Below, one piece after another: positions 1 to 4,853 of a stretch of 7,405 nucleotides of DNA. Under the pieces are notes generated by a model. The model saw only the letters and a program-made list of their open reading frames with translations, was not told where the DNA came from and ran no database searches. The stretch is from Marvinbryantia sp964455335 (GTDB lineage Bacteria; Bacillota; Clostridia; Lachnospirales; Lachnospiraceae). Position 1 is the first letter of the stretch, and every line of letters starts with the position of its first letter. The position numbers were made by a program, and so were the translations under genes. The DNA lies in NCBI GenBank assembly GCA_964455335.1, contig CAYVVW010000100.1, positions 1 to 7,405 of the forward strand. The letters are read 5' to 3'.

Positions 1-181
1 TATGCAACACATCGTAACAAGGAATGATGTAGCTGTCCAGCAAGTCCGTTTTCTTTGTAAATGCGTCGTAGACTGCGGAAGCGTCAACCCCAAGCGCGTC
101 CGCAACATTTTCCACGCAGAAAATCGCAAACTCCAGTTCTTCTTCCGTATAATCTTTTTTTCCTTCGTTTCCGTGAAGCAT
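1..181 (-). CDS. DUF3791 family small protein, 3' end beyond window
   Basis: The first 60 residues are visible. After a charged start (MLHGNEGKKDYTEEE) comes a compact helical domain, with ELEFAIFCVENVADALGV at about residues 15-32 and the segment DLLDSYIIPCYDVLH at about 46-60. This matches my memory of DUF3791 proteins, which are about 70-75 residues long, so only a short C-terminal tail should be missing. Family function is unknown; members are often found near DUF3990 proteins or in short tandem sets in Bacillota genomes, and a toxin-antitoxin-like role is only a guess. The ATG at 181-179 was chosen because it gives the family-like N-terminus. A purine-rich AAGGA lies about 10 nt upstream. 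An ATG further upstream (in ATGGGGATAGG) is out of frame. The gene is divergent from the ATPase gene. Confidence 0.72.
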   Translation of the reverse strand, partial: MLHGNEGKKDYTEEELEFAIFCVENVADALGVDASAVYDAFTKKTDLLDSYIIPCYDVLH

Positions 182-231
182 CCTATCCCCATCCTTTTCG
201 TATCTCGCCACACCCGAATGCCAAATAATTT

Positions 232-245
232 TGTCGTTTACGACA
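232..245. promoter_or_regulatory. 14-bp palindrome, possible operator
   Basis: TGTCGTTTACGACA has perfect 6-bp arms (TGTCGT / ACGACA) around TT. It lies about 50 bp upstream of the DUF3791 start codon, downstream of the candidate leftward promoter. It is flanked by direct copies of CCCGAATG at 213-220 and 258-265. A repressor site is plausible, but no regulator gene is visible and no named consensus is recognised. Confidence 0.3.
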
Positions 246-279
246 GAACAGGTGCGGCCCGAATGGCCTCGTTGATACT

Positions 280-308
280 ACAATGGAATATTTCTCCTCA
301 TTTGTCAA
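280..308 (-). promoter_or_regulatory. Candidate promoter for DUF3791 gene
   Basis: On the minus strand a perfect TTGACA (308-303) is followed after 17 bp by CATTGT (285-280). The -10 box matches the TATAAT consensus at only three of six positions. It points toward the DUF3791 gene and would give a leader of about 90 nt. The -10 box is weak, so this is tentative. Confidence 0.3.
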
Positions 309-368
309 CAGAAAATTTGGTTTGTGTTTATGGGGTCGCGCTTAATTTTTGCATTTCAGTGCAATTTC

Positions 369-397
369 TTGACATTTTCAAAAGTTTATGCTACGAT
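369..397 (+). promoter_or_regulatory. Sigma-A type promoter for the ATPase gene
   Basis: A perfect -35 box TTGACA (369-374), a 17-bp AT-rich spacer and the -10 box TACGAT (392-397, four of six matches) read toward the ATPase. Transcription would start near 404, giving a leader of about 80 nt before the ATG at 486. Confidence 0.6.
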
Positions 398-472
398 TCC
401 AAAGTAAACATTCCTGCACCGCACATGGCGCGTCACCGTGGGGGAACGCCCTCGGATGGCTGCCGCCTTTTC

Positions 473-478
473 AGGAGG
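473..478 (+). promoter_or_regulatory. Shine-Dalgarno site that sets the ATPase start
   Basis: AGGAGG lies 7 nt upstream of the ATG at 486. It decides the start: an in-frame ATG at 438 would add 16 residues (MGERPRMAAAFSGGCC) unlike family N-termini, and it has no such site. Confidence 0.8.
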
Positions 479-485
479 ATGCTGC

Positions 486-1820
486 ATGATAAGCTCACAC
501 ACGCTCAAAAAGAGGGATCTCTATCTGGACAAACTGGTCGGCTTTCAAGATACCGAACCGGTGAAAATCATCACAGGCATCAGGCGCTGCGGCAAATCGA
601 GCCTTTTGAAGCTGATGGCCGCGCATTTGAAAGAGACGGGCATCCTCCCAGAGCAGATCGTGGAAATGAACTTTGAGTCGAACGACTTTCGGAAAATGAC
701 TTCCGACGATGTGTATGATTATGTAAAAAAACGAGCCATGCCGGCAAAACGGCTGTATCTGTTTTTCGATGAGATGCAAAGAATCCACGCCTGGGAGGAC
801 GCGGTCAATGCGCTTCGCGTGGACATAGACTGTGACATTTACGTGACCGGATCCAACGCGTACTTGCTTTCCTCCGAATATTCCACCTATCTTTCCGGAA
901 GATGCGTGGAGATCAAGATGTTGCCCTTGTCTTTTTGCGAGTTTCTGTATTTTCATGATTTTGAAGTACGGGAAACCAATCGCGCGCTTGGCGGGATTCG
1001 CAAACACATATTCGATAAAAATGGCGAGCGGTACGAACTGCGGGAAGTTTTTGACGCGTTTATGCGCTTCGGCGGCATGCCCGGCATCGCGGATATCGGC
1101 CTTGACCAGGAAAAGGCGCTTTCCCTTTTGGATGGCATTTATTCGACAGTGATCGTCCACGATATTCTGGAACGCGAAAAGCGCCGCGGGCAAAAACAGA
1201 TCACAGACCCGATTTTGCTGCGCAAGATTGTTTTGTTTCTCGCGGACAATATTGGCTCAAACGTTTCCATCGCATCCATTGGAAATACCCTCGTAAACGA
1301 AGGCTTGCTTGCAGATGGCAGGCGAAAAGGATCGCCGAGCGCGCACACCGTCCAGGCGTATGTCGACGCGCTGATTGAGAGCTATTTTTTCTATGAGATC
1401 AAGCGGTTTGACATCAAGGGAAAAGCATATCTGCGCACACTTGGCAAGTACTACATTGTGGACATTGCGCTGAGAAATTACCTGCTGGGATTCCGCAATC
1501 GCGACAATGGCCATGCCATTGAAAATGTCGTCTATTTTGAGCTGCTCCGCAGGGGATATGATGTCGCGATTGGAAAAATTGGAGACCTGGAAGTGGATTT
1601 TATTGCGACTGCCGCAGATGAAAAGAAATACATACAGGTGACGGAATCGATGCGCAGCGAGGACGCAAGAAAACGGGAACTTGCGCCCTTGCAAAAAATA
1701 CGCGATAACTATGAAAAAATCGTGCTGTCACTAGAGCCGGGCCTGGACAATTCCTACGAAGGGATTCGATCCATAGACCTGATAGAGTGGCTTCTGGCAG
1801 ATGCCCGTGCCATGCTTTAG
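486..1820 (+). CDS. DUF4143-family AAA+ ATPase (AAA_14 plus DUF4143)
   Basis: This 444-residue protein has the full layout of the AAA_14/DUF4143 family. A P-loop ATPase domain comes first: Walker A GIRRCGKSS (residues 31-39), Walker B LYLFFDEMQ (90-98, catalytic D95/E96), sensor TGSNA (121-125), and YLSGR with a likely arginine finger at R139. LPLSFCEF follows at 147-154. The middle is helical and winged-helix-like. The C-terminal DUF4143 domain has a PD-(D/E)XK nuclease-like fold signature: E346 in IENVV, D371 in LEVDFIA, and YIQVTES at about 382-388. YIQV is usual in this family, as I recall, so nuclease activity is doubtful. The biological role is not established; such ATPases are common, often mobile accessory genes in Bacillota and archaea. 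The gene is preceded by its own promoter and is not in an operon. Its stop TAG is formed by the first three bases of the second copy of a 35-bp tandem duplication. Confidence 0.9.
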   Translation: MISSHTLKKRDLYLDKLVGFQDTEPVKIITGIRRCGKSSLLKLMAAHLKETGILPEQIVEMNFESNDFRKMTSDDVYDYVKKRAMPAKRLYLFFDEMQRIHAWEDAVNALRVDIDCDIYVTGSNAYLLSSEYSTYLSGRCVEIKMLPLSFCEFLYFHDFEVRETNRALGGIRKHIFDKNGERYELREVFDAFMRFGGMPGIADIGLDQEKALSLLDGIYSTVIVHDILEREKRRGQKQITDPILLRKIVLFLADNIGSNVSIASIGNTLVNEGLLADGRRKGSPSAHTVQAYVDALIESYFFYEIKRFDIKGKAYLRTLGKYYIVDIALRNYLLGFRNRDNGHAIENVVYFELLRRGYDVAIGKIGDLEVDFIATAADEKKYIQVTESMRSEDARKRELAPLQKIRDNYEKIVLSLEPGLDNSYEGIRSIDLIEWLLADARAML

Positions 1821-1852
1821 AGTGGCCTCTGACAGACGCCCGTGCCATGCTT
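1783..1852. repeat. 35-bp tandem duplication at the junction of two convergent genes
   Basis: Positions 1783-1817 and 1818-1852 are head-to-tail copies of a 35-bp unit, identical at 32 of 35 positions. The three differences (T/C, G/A, T/C) are all transitions. Copy 1 encodes the last residues of the ATPase (about EWLLADARAML). Copy 2 supplies the ATPase stop codon, the whole 30-bp gap, and the first two bases of the codon read as the GH5 stop. Because 35 is not a multiple of three, copy 2 is out of frame. With one copy only, the ATPase would read ...AML-TSV and stop at a TGA a few codons on. Confidence 0.88.
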
Positions 1853-2873
1853 ACCTCTGTGTGAGCAGGCGCAGCATTTCCTCTCGGATAGGCCCGTAGT
1901 GATCGTCAATCAGGCCGAAGTCCATTTTCTTGTATGTCCAAAGCGCGTAGTGAATGTCGAACTTGCCAAACACGGTCAAGACATCCTCGAACCAGCGCAG
2001 GGTATCTGGCACAGGCGCCCGGTCGATCACGCCAAATTCCCCGCAGTAGAGGCGCACGCCCGCGGCCTTTGCGGCCTCCACGGCATCGCGCACCGTGTCG
2101 CTTAGAAACTCCACACCCGTTTTTTCGCCGTCCTCGGGCGTAAGATCCTGCCCCTGGTTGCCGAGGACTTTAGACATTTCGTGGAAATAGCCTTTTGTCT
2201 GCGGGTAAGCCACCTCGAGGTCAGTCGGCATCTTTTCCACCCAATAGGCCTTCTGGTGGGTAAAAACCAGCGGCTCATACAAGTGGAACGTGTAAATGAC
2301 GTTCTTGTCTGTCGGCGGAACAAGCAGCTTTAAGGTGTGCGCGCTGTTCCACTGGATACCGCCGTAAATGACGGGCGCACTGGGCGCATACGTGCGGATC
2401 TCTTTCATGGTGCGCGCGATCAGTTCGTTCCAGAGATCGGCATTTTCCGATTCCACCACCTCATTCAACAGCTCAAGCGCCACATGTTGTTTCCCGCCAT
2501 AGCGCTGCGCGATAAACGACCACAGATTCACAAAACGTTGCTTTAAGGCATCGCTGTGAAAGAGATTGTTTTTCTCGGCATTTCCCGCATTGTTAAAATC
2601 ATAGCCGTAGGCCTTGTGCAAGTCGAGCACCACATCGATGCCCGCAGCCCCGCACCAGTCCACGAAACGGTCCACGAAAGATACGCCCTCCATGTGGCGC
2701 GTGCCGTCGTCGTGTTCAAAGACCTCATAATCGATGGGCAGGCGAATGTGGTCAAACCCCCAGTACGCCACCCGCTTCACATCCTCCTCCGAAACAAACT
2801 CCTCATAATGCGCAAGAGAATGGTTGCATTGCGACAAATAGCCGCCAAAATTGATTCCTTTTTTTAATTCCAT
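1851..2873 (-). CDS. Glycoside hydrolase family 5 (cellulase-like beta-glucanase/glucosidase), cytoplasmic
   Basis: This 340-residue protein is a single (beta/alpha)8-barrel GH5 domain. It starts with KGINFGGYLSQ (5-15) and carries the conserved HIRLPIDYE (R44), VLDLHKAYG (H86), LELLNEV with acid/base E138 after N137, TFHLYEP (H197, Y199), YCGEFGV with nucleophile E279, and LWTYKKMDFG (W312). Hydrolysis of beta-linked glucans or short oligosaccharides with retention is expected; exact substrate cannot be read. There is no signal peptide or carbohydrate-binding module, so it should act inside the cell on imported oligosaccharides. The ATG at 2873 is preferred over an in-frame start at 2972: a G-rich Shine-Dalgarno (GGGGGG, 2889-2884) lies 10 nt upstream, the family fold begins here, and a promoter and palindrome fall inside the longer version. 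No transporter or other sugar gene is adjacent. It ends 30 bp from the convergent ATPase. Confidence 0.9.
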   Translation of the reverse strand: MELKKGINFGGYLSQCNHSLAHYEEFVSEEDVKRVAYWGFDHIRLPIDYEVFEHDDGTRHMEGVSFVDRFVDWCGAAGIDVVLDLHKAYGYDFNNAGNAEKNNLFHSDALKQRFVNLWSFIAQRYGGKQHVALELLNEVVESENADLWNELIARTMKEIRTYAPSAPVIYGGIQWNSAHTLKLLVPPTDKNVIYTFHLYEPLVFTHQKAYWVEKMPTDLEVAYPQTKGYFHEMSKVLGNQGQDLTPEDGEKTGVEFLSDTVRDAVEAAKAAGVRLYCGEFGVIDRAPVPDTLRWFEDVLTVFGKFDIHYALWTYKKMDFGLIDDHYGPIREEMLRLLTQR

Positions 2874-2904
2874 GCGATCGTTCCCCCCTGAAATATAGAA
2901 ATGA

Positions 2905-2918
2905 GTTGTGGTAACAAC
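2905..2918. promoter_or_regulatory. Palindrome over predicted GH5 transcription start, likely operator
   Basis: GTTGTGGTAACAAC has perfect 5-bp arms (GTTGT / ACAAC) around GGTA. It begins about 10 bp downstream of the predicted GH5 -10 box, where a repressor would block initiation or early elongation. A sugar-responsive LacI- or GntR-type repressor is a reasonable guess, but no regulator gene lies in the window and no named consensus is recognised. Confidence 0.42.
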
Positions 2919-2928
2919 ACCTTTGTTC

Positions 2929-2957
2929 ACTATAACACAGCTGCCGGTAAAAGTATA
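2929..2957 (-). promoter_or_regulatory. Candidate promoter for the GH5 gene
   Basis: On the minus strand TATACT (2957-2952) is followed after 17 bp by the -10 box TATAGT (2934-2929, five of six consensus matches). The -35 box is weak (three of six). The transcription start would fall near 2922, about 50 nt upstream of the GH5 ATG. It lies inside the region a longer GH5 start would call coding, which supports the start at 2873. Confidence 0.5.
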
Positions 2958-2981
2958 CCCCGTTTTTGCCATCGGCGCATT

Positions 2982-3000
2982 ACCCTTTTACCCTTTTACC
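2982..3000. repeat. Short 8-bp tandem repeat upstream of a strong promoter
   Basis: ACCCTTTT occurs twice head to tail (2982-2989, 2990-2997), followed by ACC. It ends 12 bp before the -35 box at 3013, where an upstream activator or repeat-length effect could act. It may also be simple-sequence noise. Confidence 0.4.
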
Positions 3001-3012
3001 GTAGAGATCCGA

Positions 3013-3042
3013 TTGACACCTTGCGCGTCCTACACATATAAT
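3013..3042 (+). promoter_or_regulatory. Consensus sigma-A promoter for the uncharacterised gene at 3152
   Basis: TTGACA (3013-3018) and TATAAT (3037-3042) are both perfect, with an 18-bp spacer. It reads toward the gene at 3152 and should be strong. Transcription would start near 3049, giving a leader of about 100 nt. Its back-to-back arrangement with the GH5 promoter makes 2874-3151 a divergent control region. Confidence 0.75.
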
Positions 3043-3120
3043 GGTGCCAGGCAGTTATCCCGCTTTTTGGACAATGAAGACATCCTGCGTGAAATGATCA
3101 AGAAAAGAAAGCTGCGATAC

Positions 3121-3143
3121 TGGATCGATCAAATCCAAGGAGG
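3121..3143 (+). promoter_or_regulatory. Small hairpin and Shine-Dalgarno site before the gene at 3152
   Basis: AAGGAGG (3137-3143) lies 8 nt upstream of the ATG at 3152 and fixes that start over the ATG at 3145, which is in another frame. Just before it, TGGAT (3121-3125) can pair with ATCCA (3133-3137) around a 7-nt loop. That stem touches only the first base of the Shine-Dalgarno site, so regulation by it is doubtful. Confidence 0.65.
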
Positions 3144-3151
3144 CATGGAAC

Positions 3152-3790
3152 ATGAAACCAATCGTTTTCGCAAGGATCGCGGACATGAAATATTACCGCG
3201 GCATCACAGATCTAGACACGCCATTTAACGGCGGATCTTTTGTCGGCAGAACCGGATATGCGCATGAGTGTTACAACTTTTTCCCGATTCGGGAGAACGG
3301 GCAGGACTACGAAAAATGCATCGGCTATTTCCAGCTTTCTGGCGGACGCGGGGCGCGCCAGCTTCATATCGAGAAAATCGTCGGATGCAGGCTGTGCAAG
3401 GATGAGGAAGAAGTCTCTCCCGTGCATGTGGTATTTGTTTCCAAAGCTGTCAATTCCAAAACAATGCGCGTGGTAGGCTTCTATAAAAATGCCACCGTGT
3501 ACCGCCACCCCCAGTTCATGACTTTTGAAGCCGATGACGAGCAGGAGTATTGGTTTGAGGCAAAAAAAGAAGATTGCGTGCTGCTTCCCTATACAGAACG
3601 CCACGGCGGCAGCAAATGGTTCGTTCCTGCAGGTTCTTCCAAATATCAGACGTTCGGTTTTGGACGATCCCACATATGGTTTGCCGGATCTGGCGACGCA
3701 TCTGCAAAAGAAATCGCCTATGTGGAAAAAATGATCCAGTCGCTCGAATCCTACCAATGTGAAAATTGGATGGACAAGGAGGTATCGTGA
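3152..3790 (+). CDS. Uncharacterised protein, probable +1 frameshift near its C-terminus
   Basis: I do not recognise a named family with certainty. The 212-residue product is soluble, with no signal peptide or membrane segment. It is rich in aromatics and has motifs that look conserved: MKYYRGITDLDTPFNGGSFV (12-31), AHECYNFFPI (37-46), CIGYFQLSGG (56-65), VVGFYKNATVYRHPQ (107-121), KKEDCVLLPY (138-147) and FGFGRSHIWF (169-178). The pattern resembles uncharacterised proteins, some joined to HNH nuclease domains, for which a PUA/EVE-like reader of modified nucleic acid has seemed plausible to me; this is inference. A helical tail follows (about 190-212). The annotated frame ends ENWMDKEVS-stop. 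In the +1 frame the sequence continues as YRDAPNFLDVHMEQFDIKEW to a TAG at 3849, which reads like the natural end. Transcribed alone from a strong promoter; convergent with the kinase gene. Confidence 0.72.
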   Translation: MKPIVFARIADMKYYRGITDLDTPFNGGSFVGRTGYAHECYNFFPIRENGQDYEKCIGYFQLSGGRGARQLHIEKIVGCRLCKDEEEVSPVHVVFVSKAVNSKTMRVVGFYKNATVYRHPQFMTFEADDEQEYWFEAKKEDCVLLPYTERHGGSKWFVPAGSSKYQTFGFGRSHIWFAGSGDASAKEIAYVEKMIQSLESYQCENWMDKEVS

Positions 3791-3851
3791 TGCTCCCAAT
3801 TTTCTGGATGTCCATATGGAACAATTTGACATCAAAGAGTGGAAGATGTAG
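3783..3851 (+). other. Out-of-frame C-terminal tail of the gene at 3152
   Basis: Reading from 3783 in the +1 frame gives 22 residues, YRDAPNFLDVHMEQFDIKEW then KM, before TAG at 3849-3851. This looks like a natural continuation of ENWMDKE, and it ends 6 bp before the convergent kinase stop codon. Dropping one G from GGAGG at 3778-3782 joins the frames as ENWMDKE-YRDAPNF. It is either a frameshift mutation, a sequencing error, or a site of +1 recoding. No continuation into an HNH domain is present. Confidence 0.5.
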
Positions 3852-3857
3852 GTTTCT

Positions 3858-4853
3858 CTACCTTAGAAAAACCAATTCTATCCCAAATCCGCTCTTGTAC
3901 GGGATCTGTTCCTTTAGCCCCACCTCCACGCACAGTTTCTGCGCGTATTTGCGGACGAGGTACAACCCCATTCCCGTGGCTTTCTGCCGGTTCTGGCTGC
4001 CGCCCGTAAAGCCTTTGTCAAAGAGGAACGGCGCGTCCTCGGGCGGCACGCCGTTTCCGTTGTTGGAAATCGCGAGATAGGTTTTGTCCCCCTTTTGATA
4101 CGTCTCCACCGTGATTTCCCCATGTTTCCCATCCGCATATTTCACGGCATTTCCCAAAAGCTGGGATAGCAAAAACAGCACGATTTTGCGGTCGGAGTCC
4201 ACTTCCACGCGCGCAAGTTTTTGCGTGAGCGCAATCTGCTTTTCCTCGAGGAATGGGGCAAATTCCGCCAGCGACTCCAGGACGCACGCATCGAGCCGAA
4301 AGCGCGTCATCCGTATGTCCGGGTGATCCGCCCGCAGCCGGGCGTAGTACAAAATCCGCTCGACATCCTCGTGAATCTGGTGCTGCACATATTGCAGCCG
4401 CTTGAAAGAATCGGGCGAAATCTCCTCCCTGCGGTTGTCCAAAACCATGGTAAAAAGCGACAGCGACGTCTTGATTTCATGCACCCACGCCTCAATATAA
4501 TCGCGGTACTCCTCCAGTGCGACCGTTTTTTCATTGATCTGCGCCTGCATGGAAAAAATCTGCCCACAGAGCAAGCGGGCAGCCTCGCTTTCGCCAAAGC
4601 GGGCGAGAAATTCCGCCCCCGTCTGTTCCCCTGGCATCTCCAAAAAGCGGAGCAACAGCGCGGCATCCTTTTTTTGTCGGTAAAGCTGCGTGCAAATGCC
4701 CGCGGCGATCGAAAAGGCCGTAAACAACAGCAGAAAGAGCGCCATGTGCCGGAATGCCTCCGGACGCACGATCCACACCGCAAACAGACATGCCGCGTCC
4801 GCCAGGGCAAACAGGATAATCCAGTGCCAGGATTGTTTCCAAAAAAGCCTCAT
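3858..4853 (-). CDS. BceS-like intramembrane-sensing histidine kinase
   Basis: At 331 residues it has the length and layout of BceS-type sensors. Two membrane helices (about 10-29 and 37-57) are separated by only a few residues, so there is no extracellular sensor domain. A linker follows, then the dimerisation helix with phospho-acceptor H125 in WVHEIKTS. The ATPase core has the N box LLGNAVKYA (N235), the G1-like ISNNGNGV (262-269), F box FLFDKGFTGG (276-285) and G2 box ATGMGLYLV (292-300). In Bce systems the kinase reads the permease rather than the peptide itself and phosphorylates its regulator. Its ATG overlaps the regulator stop as ATGA, and a GGGGAGG-like site just upstream supports coupled translation. 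Oddities: the usual proline after HEIKT is S130, and the G1 aspartate (DxG) position appears to be N264. Confidence 0.9.
   Translation of the reverse strand: MRLFWKQSWHWIILFALADAACLFAVWIVRPEAFRHMALFLLLFTAFSIAAGICTQLYRQKKDAALLLRFLEMPGEQTGAEFLARFGESEAARLLCGQIFSMQAQINEKTVALEEYRDYIEAWVHEIKTSLSLFTMVLDNRREEISPDSFKRLQYVQHQIHEDVERILYYARLRADHPDIRMTRFRLDACVLESLAEFAPFLEEKQIALTQKLARVEVDSDRKIVLFLLSQLLGNAVKYADGKHGEITVETYQKGDKTYLAISNNGNGVPPEDAPFLFDKGFTGGSQNRQKATGMGLYLVRKYAQKLCVEVGLKEQIPYKSGFGIELVFLR

Larger units (their letters stand above)
182..485. other. Divergent intergenic control region, DUF3791 gene / ATPase gene
   Basis: This 304-bp stretch holds no convincing gene. It separates two genes read away from each other. 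It contains a rightward sigma-A type promoter (369-397), a weaker leftward candidate (280-308), a 14-bp palindrome (232-245) between two copies of CCCGAATG (213-220 and 258-265), and the ATPase Shine-Dalgarno site. The long rightward open frame that begins at position 2 and runs through here has no protein character and overlaps the ATPase in another frame. Confidence 0.6.

Noticed and set aside
438..485. Upstream ATG extending the ATPase by 16 residues
   Set aside because: AGGAGG stands 7 nt before the ATG at 486, and the family N-terminus (KKRDLYLDKL...) begins there.
2..676. Rightward open frame of 224 codons at the left edge
   Set aside because: It overlaps the DUF3791 gene on the other strand and the first 190 bp of the ATPase in another frame, and the translation has no domain character.
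495..1193. Leftward open frame of 232 codons inside the ATPase
   Set aside because: It is antisense to the Walker A/B region of a clear AAA+ ATPase, and no promoter or ribosome site supports it.
2874..2972. N-terminal extension of the GH5 protein (in-frame ATG at 2972)
   Set aside because: The added residues are not part of the GH5 fold. The region holds a promoter-like -10 box and a palindrome, and a G-rich ribosome site precedes the ATG at 2873. The added stretch is also not a credible signal peptide.
3811..3820. Perfect 10-bp palindrome TCCATATGGA near the convergent junction
   Set aside because: It is too short and AT-rich with no T-run to be a terminator, and it lies within the likely coding tail of the unknown gene.
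3766..4080. Rightward open frame starting MDGQGGIVMLPIF
   Set aside because: Most of it is the antisense of the kinase C-terminus, and its translation has no protein-like pattern. Only the good Shine-Dalgarno site before 3790 was worth noting.
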